DNA of 64,000 nt from Odontesthes bonariensis (Eukaryota; Chordata; Actinopteri; Atheriniformes; Atherinopsidae), in contig NC_134515.1 in assembly GCF_027942865.1 (NCBI RefSeq), positions 21,102,227 to 21,166,226 on the forward strand, given 5' to 3'. Below, in pieces: positions 48,530 to 60,076 of this stretch. Numbering within the stretch: position 1 is the first letter of the stretch; each line of letters opens with the position of its first letter. Under the pieces are notes generated by a model, which did not search any database, was not told the DNA's origin, and worked only from the letters and a program-made list of their open reading frames with translations. The translations under genes and the position numbers were made by a program.

Positions 48530-51500
48530 ATGGCTGCACACGCATTCCTCCTCTGCTCCCTCGCCTTGCTGTCTGTTCTCAGCCGGCCTGGGCTCTCCTT
48601 CTCTGAGGAAGAATTTCAGCCTGGACTTATCTATGATGGAGTGCCTGAGATTCTGGATAGAAGGTAAATGAACAGAGAAGGGCTATAGGGGAGAGAGGGG
48701 AAGGGGTGGGGGGTTGGGGGCTACGGGGAGATGCATGCAGGGATGCTGATGTGCTCTCTATGGGGACTTTTTTTCCCTCCTTTGCCACACTTCCCTGCTT
48801 TCCAGCTCACCTTGGGTGTTTCTGAGAATGGTATTGTAGGTAGTGTTGATGTGTCAAAGGGTTGAGCTGCAAGGCTTTGTTTGTTTCAGTATTGGGGACC
48901 GCATCAGTCGCTGCTCATCGATCATGGACGGGGCTGTTGTCTCTGTACAGTAGTGCTGGTCTGGCAAGAGGGAACTAAATAAGGCTGGAGCAGTGGGCCT
49001 ATAGGAAGGGTGTAGAAAAGGAAGAAAGGAATGAGGAGAGAAGAAAGGCGAGCAGCACGGAGGGAAGGTAAACAAGGATGGGAGAAGGAATGGAGAAGAT
49101 GCTTTAAGGATTGTCTGTTGGTGTCTGTTTACTGATGCAGTCATTAGAAGGGAATTTTAGCTGGCATTGTCTGTTTGAAGCCCATGCCGTGTTGCCGGTC
49201 AAATCTAGATAAAATATTCAGGACTCACAGCAGTGTTACAGTGGCAGGACCGAGCAGGCAGCCAGGGTCTTTAGCACTGTGTTCCTGCCTGCTTACAGAG
49301 ACATCACAGCAAAGACCTATAATATTGTGCCAAAGCCATGTAAGGTTCTTGAAACTATGCCATGCTTGATGGCTCACAGAATCCTCTCTGCGCATACGCT
49401 CCAAATCCATAACATGCTGCAGTTGCTGATTGAATGCTGATTATTTGTTGTCAGGAATTTAATTGTCACTGAACACTGATACACTTTGGAAGAGGAGGAA
49501 GTATTAGTACCTAGTATTAGTAGCATTAGAAATATAGTATTGCAGTCATCCCTTCATTTATTGCACATCTTTATCTTATCTGCCCGCTTGTTCTCAAGTT
49601 TTGGTCACCAGTAACTTGGCTTAAAAAATTAAAAGCATAAATTCTTATGGGTTTGCTATTTCAACTCAGTTAAAGTTTTTTAAAATCCAGACAGATCCCT
49701 GCTTTTCACTTTTGACCACAGTCTCTCTGACAGAGAAAGGGCTACATTAATTTATCCAGCGGTTTTGAGCCTATATTCGCCGGATCAAACTTTGTATGTA
49801 ACTCTGCAACGGAGCCAGTCACCAGTCACCGCTCTCATTTCCAGCTCTGACTCACTCAAATATGTTGTTATATAATAGCAAACGTTCATGCCTTCAATAT
49901 CAGAAGCCTTGGAGGAACATTCACTGGAAATATAGAAGGTGCAGTGAGACAGAAGACTCTACTGCTGATAGGCTTTGTGTTGCAGGAAACTGGAAGATAA
50001 CAGCCAGTAACCAGATTTCCTCTGTTAGATCTTGTGGGGTTCTTTCAATACAATATGGAAGTGGATGAATATTGATAGCTTTGGTGATATTAAGGTATAA
50101 AAGACAAAAAAACAACAAAAGGAAAAATACATTTCAAGATACAATAGCAAAATGGCCAAAGTAACATTTCAGCCAACAAAAATACACTTCACAAAACCCT
50201 TTTTGGAAAATTGTGATGAGTAAAATGTTGCGATTTATTACATTTTTCTTTATATTAATGAAAGGTATCCAGAAAAATATGTCCGAGGTATGTTTATGAA
50301 TATTTTCTGAGTAAATTTTACTGATGTAACCAATTTAAAGCTTTTATACTTAGTTTATCTCTGTCAAGAAAGGTTAAAGCCTATTGTGGATCATTGACTT
50401 TGCCTTTATATTCATGTAAAAATGGTAATAACAATTCTCTGTGTGTCTTGAAAGCTATGTTGCAGCGCTCACATTTTTATCAAGGCAAGGCAAATTTATT
50501 TGTATTGCACAATTTAACAACAAGGTGATTCAAAGTGCTTTCAGGCTAAAAGTATTAGCATACATATGTTGCATCAAGTCTGCATCGGTTAAGCTAAACA
50601 GGCAAACAAATAAAAGTGATGAATTAAAACAAGTTTACAATTTGCAAATGATCGTAAAACATTCCAAGCATAATACATTTTCCTATGAAAATGAATGACG
50701 TTAAAATGTGAATACAGATTAGAGGCTAAGCTGTAATTTTGGAAATGACTTCTTCACCCAACTGGACGGAATCCATCAACAGCAGAGACATAACATGGGG
50801 GGAACTCTACTGCAAGTGGAGATTTTGTGGCTGCAGCTTGTCGTTGCTTGTGGAAAATCAACAACAACAACAAAAATAAATGTTGATGCTGTTCGTGCCC
50901 TTTTTTTAAAAATTTGTTTGTCTTTTTTTTTCATTTCCTACTGTTTATCGAGACCCTTAATGGGACCTAAGTCCATTCAGTTATCAATCACATGTCGAAT
51001 TAAAACTAATAATTAAAGCCAATCAGGTATCATCCAGTTCTGAACACACTTAGATGGCATTATTTACATTGACTATCTGGTGAAAAGCTCCTAATGACTG
51101 AATGGGGCTCTGAACAACAGCAGGGGAAAAATGTGTCTTCTCATATTAACACTAAGCCACTCTCAAGCTACCAATAATAATTTGAAATTATGGATTTCAA
51201 AACACCAAGTGCACACTTACTCTTGCATGCACCTTTGCTCTGTTTTCTTAAATCAGCATCAATGTTTATGTCGCAACAGCTACATCCAATACATTACATA
51301 ATCGACAAGCGCTTTAGTATCTCTTAAAACTGTTTAACGCTGTCAAACATAGACTCAGATTACAGGTCAAGGTATGGTATTTGTTGTTGAAGATTATTCA
51401 CTGATGTCTATTTAAAGAAAGATTTAAGGTGAAAAAACCAATAGATAATGTTAGCATTATTTGCATATTGAAATAACTATAACTACAGTCTTTACACTAC

Positions 51501-54500
51501 AGTCTAGACACAAAAGACGGTAGGGCCGAGTATAATATTTTTTTCAGAAGATTGATCCGTGATCCCTATTTATTAAAAGGTTATAAAACCAACAGCTAAT
51601 CTTAGAAATACTCATTAATCGTTTAACTTCAAACTTAATCTTTATTTTTTTGACAGACAAATTCAGTGAAATTGTCAAGTCAAAATGGAATAATCAAAGG
51701 TGTAAACATGTGTTAGAAAGCATTTAAGAGGCCAGCTCAGGTGATTTAACCGTAACCCTTTGATTTCTGAGGAGAAGGAAGATTTTCACGAGTTGAGTGC
51801 TTAACCTGAGGTCAAATTTGAGACCAATTTGCAATCAAAGCTATACTGAAATAGCAGCAAGTTTGTGACCGGCATCTTAGTAAACACCTGACACTTAATC
51901 TGCACTATTAAATCTATTATTAGGCCAGCACTTGCAAGAGTGGGATTAAGATGAGGTTTCCTGTCCTATCAGGGACACAGCAATTTACCTAATAATTACT
52001 CACATTAAAATGTGTTTTAAAAATTCCCAGCAAATTATACTGAATTTAAGATCAGGATCACCCAATAAAATAATCAATCCTGTACATGGTTACATACTAT
52101 CTGGTTTAAAATGTCATTTGGGAATAAAACAGGGAAACATGAGTAGAAGAAACATGACTGGTCAAACACACAACTGATACACACTGACTCATCCTAAGCT
52201 GGGTACCCAAAATTTAATGACTTATGATCTATTTTTATTTACTATATAATACAATGAACTAAAAAGAAAAAATGTTAAACGTTGAACTCAACTTATCACT
52301 ATACTACTACTGTAAGATGTAAGGTTAGGGATGGCTTAATCCTTTGTTTACGGTGTCTAAGAGCAGTTGCTCAGCACTCTGTGTTACACAGGCAAACAGG
52401 ACTTGTTTACAAGTTTTGGGAGCAGCCACCACACCTTTTTTTCTGCTCAACTGTGCACAGCGGAGGTGCAGATGAGGGATGAGCTATCCATCTGTAGTCT
52501 TAATAAAGGAGGTCCAATGAAAATGTATTGATTGAGATACCAAGAGTTGCACTGTTGTTAACATTTAAAAGTCAGCACTTATCTAAAAACAACTAACAAT
52601 AACATCATTGTAACGTCTTTAGGTTAATCTTGTACTGGTAACATGCATCATAGGTACATGTGTGCACAGTGGCATGTGCACATATTTATGGATGTACGGA
52701 GAGCACGGAGACACGCCAAGGAGTGGCTCTGGCTAGGCTTTGATTATGTAAAGGGCCTGCTCAGCACCCTAGCACCGTGTGACAGGCTGAACCAATGATG
52801 GGGCTGCAGCAGCCTTGGGTTGCTGACCTCGCGAAACTGGCACAGGAACAAACGGCTGAGCTTTGGTTAGCACTCACATACTCACACTCTCACAGAGTCC
52901 TGTGCTTGCTATCAGCCAGCTGAGGCCCGGTAGGTGCACAGGAGGAAGTGCGTATATATTTGCTTTAGTTTGTGTGTTTGTTAGTAACTGATGGAAGCTG
53001 CTCAATTTTAATGTCAGATATAAAATCCGTAAGGGGAGAAGGGGTATGAGATCAATAATGTCACACATATCAATGCGAGCGATTACTGAGCATAGTATCC
53101 ACAATGTTACTGAGGTTTCAGTCACAACTCCCAGCTGCCAAAGGCGTTCTGGTCTTGGTAGCTCTTTTTAATATCCATGCTTACCCAGCATTTATCTGGG
53201 GGAAAAACATTACATGGGCAATGAAAGGAAAAAAGAATTTTGTTGAACCATCTTTAGCATTGATTACAGCACACATTCGCTGTGGAATTGTTTCGATGAG
53301 TCTATGCAATTTCAGAACATTCATTGTCCCCCAGACTTCCATTAATTTTTTTGGCCAAGAGCTTGTTTTGATGATGGGAGGATGGGGCTTCAGTGTAATG
53401 TCTTCTCCACCAAAGTATGGGCCAATCCATGTGTGAAAACGAAGCCTCACGCTCCCTGAACCATTCTTTCACAATTTGAGTCCAATGAATCCTGCCACTG
53501 TCATTTTGAAATAAGCCTGTGCTATCAAATAAGAAAAAAATGGTCATTTAATATATTCAGATTGTCAAATTATCCTTGGTAATAGTTTGGGCACAAACTA
53601 TTGCATTAAGCCTGAGTGGTAATTTTAGATGTCGTTTTTTTTTGGGCGGGGAGGAGGGGTAATACAAGAAAAGAATTTGCATCGACTGTATACAGTCATG
53701 TGTAAGTTCACTCTCTTTCACACTCCATAATTCATTACCATCATCAGGAACCATCTGAGCAGCAGTAACTTGTAGTAAATTTGATGTTGTACTTTCTGTA
53801 TGATGCTGTCAGACTCTCACATCATTGTGGGAGAAATTGTGATCCTCCCTTCTCTATACTGGTGCTTGAGTTCATTGATATTTTCAGGCATACATTTATG
53901 TGCAGCCATTTTTACGTCTTACCACAGTATTTAATCAGGCTGATGTGTGGACTTTCACGTTAACACACATGCACACGGGCAGACACGTCACGGGGAGTCT
54001 TGGATTAGCCAATAATGATGCTGACGCTGAAATTGGCAGATGTACACCAGGACGTCGGCCGAAGAGCTTTCATGGAGGGAACGACAGTATAGTACTTTCC
54101 CGCTGATCACTAACTCATTCGCATTCTACAGACGTCATCATGCAACCATCATTATACGTTCAAATGGATCTAGGCTTAATTCTAATCACTTTGATTTCCT
54201 GCCAAGGACCACCTGATTAATACACAGCGGTGTTATGGGGGACCTGAAACTACAATGAAACAACAGTCTGCATTTATTTGCTATGTGTGTTGGATTGCAT
54301 GAATTTGTCTTACCTCTGTTCCCACGTATAAAACCATCCAATTTCTAATTCAAGTTTTGATTTACTTGAAAGGTTTTCAGAGGTCAGTACAGATGCATTA
54401 TTAAGTAGAACTGTCCAAACTGTTGAGTGTTTTGACATCATTCTTTAATCTCTCACCTTGTTCAGGGCCATTGTCACTCTGTATTTGGACTCAAATGGAC

Positions 54501-57500
54501 CTGGCCTGGCCTTACAGCTAATCCTAATCCATCTGGCACCAAACTACACAATACTGCCCAGGTGGAAACTGCACCATACGGGTAGATAACTGCTCCAGGC
54601 TGCAGGCACTGATATTCCTGGCGACCTACTCTGAAACTGTAACTTCCAAGGCTACAGAGAAAGAACCTGCTAATTCCAAATGTGTTCATAGTGGCCATAT
54701 TTAATTTTATTACGAAACGCTGGTTGCGGTTGTTCTTCAAAGAAACTTTAACTACAGTAAAAAGGGCTCTGCCACCAGAGCCTGGGTTCTTCATTTAAGA
54801 GAAACATTATGCGACTGACCGACAGCAACTGACTATCAAGTATTTAGGCTTCAGTCAATCTTTTAGAAAAGTCTTTCCAATAAGAGTGCAGCTTTAGTTT
54901 TTCCCAAAAGGTAATAGCATAGCATTGACAAATTTAGCTCTTTGCAGACATTGCTTTTGTTGGGTTGAAGAAATTCAAAACATGACTTATGACCAAAGCC
55001 AAGAAAGAGACTAAGTTGATGCCTGCTGACATGACAAACGAACGTTAATTGTCTTTCCCAGCCCCGCAGGGATTAGTGTTTACCTTTAACAAGCTCATTA
55101 TAACTGGCTGTTGTGCGGGGATTAGGGAGCCAGCCCAAATGATCAAACAGGCCAGGTCAGGACGGGGGCCACCTTGTCAGTCTATTGGATGGACCGTAAC
55201 TAGAAGCACAACTGGCCATGGGGGTGCTGCATTATGTTTGTGATTAGACAGTTAAAAAGGGATCAGGATTAGCCTCAAGAAGTCTAGGCTATGTGGGGTT
55301 TAGTTTGAGACTGAGAGCAGGACATCTGGAAAGACATGTGAAGAACAAGGAAAGGGTTTGTCCTGTGTTACACGTGTATGATGTGGGTCAATGATGTGGG
55401 ATATCCACTCATTCTACCAGCAACAGGTTGTTGGTTCTGTGCAACCACAATGCTCTTTTGAAGTTTGTGCACAAAGTTTGTAAGTTGAAGAGTTTGGGAC
55501 ATTCAGGGCCATTGCCAGACCTTCAGTTTGCACCTGTTGAGGTAGTCCAGTGTTATCCTACTTTGGAAGCCCACCTCCTCATCTTTTACAGATGGTATCA
55601 TGTTTACCTCATTATTTTCTGGTATTTAATCGAATGTACAATCAAACGATTTTTGTGTGTGAAAAAGTTGCAAGACAGGTGCAAAGTTGGAGAGATGACA
55701 AAATACCTTTTTCTTTTTCTCCAAACATACTTTTGTCCTTTGAGGTCAAACGGTTCTCCTGGAACACTTTATCAGTTCACACAAGTTGTTCCAAAAGTGC
55801 ATCAGAATTTTTAGATTTTCATTTGTAAACTTCAAGCAGGGAATTTTGTGGTGTAAACAAGGGAAAGAATTTGCCTCTGAAAACTCTGTCTTGAAGTCCA
55901 TCCATCCATCCATCCATTTTCTATACCTGCTTAATCCTGCCTTGAAGTCATATTTGTGCAAATGTGGAACGAGGATTGACGAGTACTGTCACCTCACAGC
56001 AAAAAGATTTTGGTTTTTAGTCCCATCTTGGGCCTTTCTGTGCGGTGTTTGTATGTTCTCCCTGTGCATATGTGGGCTCTCTCCAGGTATTCTGGCTTCC
56101 TCTCACAGTCCGAAACAAGCATGTTTGGTTGACTAGTTATTCTAAATTGACCGTAGGAGTGAGTGAGAGCGTGCATGGTTGTTTGTCTTTTTTGTCTCTG
56201 CGTTGGCCCTGTGATGTCCAGGGTGTACGCATGGCGTGCCCTGTGCAAATACAAGTTCACCAAACCTCATTAACCTTCTTAACATTTCCTTTTAATACCT
56301 AATTACTCTCTCAGATGTATTTTGTACAAAATTACCAATAAACTGATTTTTGTTTTTTTGTCCTTGTGTGTTTTCTGTAGCTGTTCACAAATAATTTCCC
56401 AGCACAGAAACGATGAATCTTGTTTACTTTGTGTTACATTATTCAGGAAAATGAAACATTTCTAACATTTTCCTGAATCTTTTATTAATCTCTTTGTTGT
56501 TTCTTCTTTTTTTTTTCCACAGCAAAGATAACTCCCATCAAGCAACAAGAGTGACATCACGTAAGTAACAAATCTGGGGTGACACGAGCCCTGATTCAAT
56601 CAAACCTGCCTTGGTAATTTTGACACTGATGTGTTGGATAGACCTGACAAACGCATTTGATTCCTAAAGCTGGAGACATCTTTGCTGCATTGTAATTTAA
56701 TCAGTTTTTTAACAAAGACATAAAAAAAATATATAAAAATCCTCAAATATATGGAGACAAAAGATGTTTCTGGAACAAGACAAACAGTGTTTGTAAACAC
56801 TGAATAGCAGCGTAACTGTGAAATAAACTGCTGATGAGTCAGTACAATGACGCAAAACCACTGGAAATAGATATGAGCCTGAGCAATGAGGTGCAATGAG
56901 CTCTTTGCTCTTCATGTGTATGTGCATGCAGTATGTGTGCAGCGTCTTTGAAATCATCTGAACTTGTGTGATTATGTTGCAGTCTGCAATGCAGTATTGT
57001 AAGCAGCTTCATATGAATAATGATAGAATCAGTCATGACTATGTTATGTGTTTCAGGTAAAGATGGAGAGTATGGCTTAGAAAGTGAAGAGGTTTTTCTT
57101 AAGCCTGAGGATGAAAACCCGCTCAGGAGAATACTGCAGGTACAGTCTCTCTGTTCTTTCCTCACTGTCTCAACCATCAGCCTCTATCTTAGCCCTCACA
57201 CATAAATACACATGCGGTGAAACACACTGGGATGCACACAAACAAAACTGAGCATGCTCACTCAGCCGCACTGTGTGACCTTGGATGCAGGAATAATGTT
57301 GGTCTCATATTCACCAGAGGTAAAAGATCTTTGCCACCCACATACAGGACCACTGTGACTGAAGATTCAGTGAAACTCGACAGTGTGCTTTCCCAACTGA
57401 TGCATCTAGACACAGTTATATGTGTTCGATATAGATTGAGTGACACCTAGAATGATCATTTTCCACTCTACTGTACAGTGCATTCGTCATCTCAGTCACC

Positions 57501-60076
57501 ACGACCTACTTGCTTAAGTATTATTCAAATACTTTCCATTTAACTGAAAAAAAACCCAGTAATCCTCACATGGTCACTGTGGCTACACCTTAACAAGTAT
57601 TCAAAATTAATACCCTCCAGTGAGATGAAGCCTTTAAGTAAAGAGATTAAAAAGCTACAGGGGGTAGTCTCTGTGTGGCTGCACAGCAATACCAGTGCTG
57701 TGTAACAGCCACAACTGTCTCTTTCTGCAGTTGCGGCTCAAGCGGTGGCTGAAACACTGAACTTTACACATAACTGACATTTTATGATCACGGTGGCAAG
57801 CTTAAAAGAAATGAAATATCACAGCATGAATTAAAGGGAAGCAGACTAGCATGCAGGATAAAGATTTGGAGGCCGTTGATGTGCATGTATATTACAGTGG
57901 CTGTGTAACCAGCAGTGAGGTATCGATATTTTTCACAGCAGACATTTTGACTTTAAGTTTTGGGACAAGCAAATGTGTATTAATGAGGGCTACTCTCGAC
58001 TTGGAAGCAGTTCTGTTTTTGTATCTGCAACCAGCATGCACTGGTGCAAAGATGGAATGCAGCTCTCATTAATACATTTGAGCTTAATACTATATGCTTT
58101 TGTATTTGTTTATATATTAGAATCCATACTGTCATCACAATTTTGAACAGTACCACATATCGGATGTCTTCCTAGTCTGGTGCTGCCCTAGTCTGGAATT
58201 TGATGATGCAAGTAGTTTCTTTGAAGTGTCTGAACTATTCAACTGTATTTATATCAGTTAAGTTAACGTTGTGATGATAGATGTAAAGCATCTTGAGTCA
58301 TCAGGCATATGCGCATGAACAAAGGCATTGTTTTTGTACTGTCAGATTGGCTCACATTAGCTAATACACTTGCAAACACTGCAGTACTCCCCTTGTTTCT
58401 CATTACAAGATGTGGCATGTTGACAAGTCTTCAAGGTCGCCAAAAAATCATCAGGCCATAAATGTTTAAAAAAAAAAAATTTTGAATAAAATAATAATAA
58501 TTATATGCCCTCTACAGGTCATTCAAAGAATACAAAAACTACAGTATACTCATACTTTGCTTGCTCCTGAACTAAATTCCTTTTTTTTTCATATATTTGC
58601 AGCCTTTCAAATGGCATCATCCTGGGATGTCTCTCAGTAAAAGGAAGCTTCTTCAGTCTCTGATGGGGCCTTATGGCCCACTCAGTGTGTCTTACAATGG
58701 GAAGACTTGCATTCTGTTTAAGGCAAAGCGCCTGGCAATCCGCTACAGAAACCATACGTTTATTGATCTGACTGAGAGAGTCTTCAACCCTAGCTCACCT
58801 GTGGACACTAAAGGCTCCATCTGCACAAAGGACAAAGCTACGTAAGTCACGGAGAACAAATTGTTGCTTGTGCAGACAGCCCACTCATCAACAGTATAGT
58901 TACAGCCCAGACAAGAAGACAGAAATAGAATTATATTAGAAAATGCTTCGCTCAATATTTAGAAAACATTAGAAATCTTATGTATTTCCTACATCTTCTG
59001 AGTGACATATTTTAAAATGTTTGGTTTTGCTCCACCACAGGCTTTCATTAAGGTTTGGTGATGTAGAGGACTTGCGAGGTCTAGTAATCAGGTAAAATGA
59101 ACATCAATTTTTTACTAACAAAAATCTTAAAAAGACAGGATATCTAACCCAAGAACCTTCATTTATCACATCAAGGCCAATTGTAGAACGCTTGCAAGTG
59201 CATACGTGTGACTAACTGCAGTCTCGTCTAACAGGCTTCAAATGTCCAACACCTTTTATGAGGCAGCAGGTCAAAACTGGTTCACACTAGACAGCGTTCA
59301 CATCCACTACAACTGGACCCAGGAGGCTACGTTCAACGCCAGCAAGGTCTACGCTCCTGCTACTTCATCTTACCATTGCCAGCACGTCAGCAGTCTTCAC
59401 AAATATGACACCCTGCTAGTACCCAGCTCCCACACTGACACATCTGCAAACTGGCACATCACTTTCACTGAGTTCCAGGTACACTATTGCACAAGGGGCA
59501 CAGCCTTTGTTGTTTAACTCCCCTAATGTCTGCATGTTCACTGTTACTCCATAGTTTTGTTTCCCTATTTTCCTATATGTATGCATGTGGCTGTACATAT
59601 GCCAGCTATTTTGTTTTGTGTTTGGTCTGTTTGGCTGTCAACCAGTCAGTCAGTCAGTCTGTCTGCCTTCTGTTTGGCAGTCTGTCAATCTGTCTGTACA
59701 GTATTTGTTTAGCCATCTACTAGAGTGTCTCAACCTGTCCATCTGTCGGGTGTTTCTGTGCTTGGTAAGCCTAGTAACAGCAAGTTGTCCTCTTTAATTT
59801 GGCCTAATCTCATCTTCTGCTTGCTCTTTGCTCCTCCAGATCCAGGCCTTCAATGTGCAGTCTGACAAGTTTGCGTCAGCCAGTGACTGTGCTACTTTCT
59901 TGACGCCAGCCATCCTGATGGGCTTGGTGACATCTTTAATCCTGCTCCTCGTCTTAGCCTATGCCCTGCACATGGTAGTACACCTGAAGCATATTGACCG
60001 CTATGAGGAGCACAAAGCCACTGTGTACTTCCCCCGCAGTCCAGAGGCAGAGTTACCAGACAAAAACAGTCTGTGA
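48530..60076 (+). CDS. atp6ap1l: V-ATPase accessory subunit ATP6AP1-like protein, short form (7 coding exons, 341 aa)
   Basis: Coding exons: 48530-48663, 56523-56560, 57057-57139, 58603-58841, 59041-59091, 59235-59478, 59840-60076; all phases agree. Seen: signal peptide (about 1-24), a short linker, then the C-terminal luminal domain of ATP6AP1/Ac45 (VAS1 family) at about 86-280 with sequons N135, N208 and N216 and cysteines C121 and C280, one membrane helix (about 286-310), and a cytosolic tail of about 30 residues. Known: Ac45 binds the V0 sector of the vacuolar proton pump and guides its assembly and sorting. ATP6AP1 is about 470 aa; the large cleaved N-terminal luminal domain is missing here, which matches the ATP6AP1L paralogues. 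The tail is longer than that of Ac45 and ends in an acidic, Pro-containing segment. Whether it joins the pump is inference. The name atp6ap1la or atp6ap1lb cannot be decided. Confidence 0.88.
50480..50545 (-). mobile_element. 3'-tail fragment of an L2-like LINE
   Basis: The reverse complement matches the 3' end of the LINE at 46.5-47.3 kb (AAAGCACTTTGAATCACCTTG..., ...AATACAAATAAATTTGCCTTGCCTTG). It is an extreme 5' truncation in the opposite orientation. Confidence 0.8.
53181..53560 (-). mobile_element. Tc1/mariner-like transposase C-terminal relic
   Basis: Two overlapping minus-strand frames carry pieces of a Tc1-type transposase: [20 protein letters not shown] followed by HMDWP in one, and [21 protein letters not shown] in the other. 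These are the blocks around the second catalytic Asp and the C-terminus. The PDLNPIE segment between them has decayed and the frame is shifted. Confidence 0.65.
55428..55855 (-). mobile_element. Tc1/mariner-like relic, same family as 6640-7140
   Basis: The minus strand codes [20 protein letters not shown] near the right end, close to the HHKIxxxKFAxEHLxxxxxFW block of a common fish Tc1 transposase. The left part (55490-55560) matches the same antisense segment as 6840-6890. It is broken by stops. No terminal repeats were identified. Confidence 0.6.
55890..55949 (-). mobile_element. 42-bp retroposon tail with 9-bp target duplication
   Basis: The insert at 55899-55940 is only the (ATCC)n tail and adjacent CCATTTTCTATACCTGCTTA of the common fish retroposon. 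It is flanked by perfect direct repeats CTTGAAGTC (55890-55898 and 55941-55949). Confidence 0.7.
55960..56230 (+). mobile_element. tRNA-headed teleost retroposon body
   Basis: In + orientation: ACTGTCACCTCACAGCAAAA, then GGGCCTTTCTGTGCGGTGTT, CTCTCCAGGTATTCTGGCTT, and CTAAATTGACCGTAGGAGTG, ending near CCCTGTGATGTCCAGGGTGT. This is the same family as the minus-strand copy at 33480-33635. The usual 3' tail is missing. Confidence 0.65.
57140..58602 (+). other. Intron between exons 3 and 4 of the ATP6AP1-like gene
   Basis: 1.5 kb without a recognisable element or exon. Confidence 0.6.

Larger units (their letters stand above)
48664..56522 (+). other. Intron 1 of the ATP6AP1-like gene (7.9 kb)
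   Basis: No extra coding exon was recognised. Contents: an L2-like LINE 3' tail (50480-50545, minus strand), a Tc1 relic (53181-53560), a second Tc1 relic (55428-55855), a 42-bp retroposon tail with 9-bp duplication (55890-55949), and a retroposon body (55960-56230). The rest (49,000-50,400 and 50,600-53,100) shows nothing recognisable. Confidence 0.7.
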
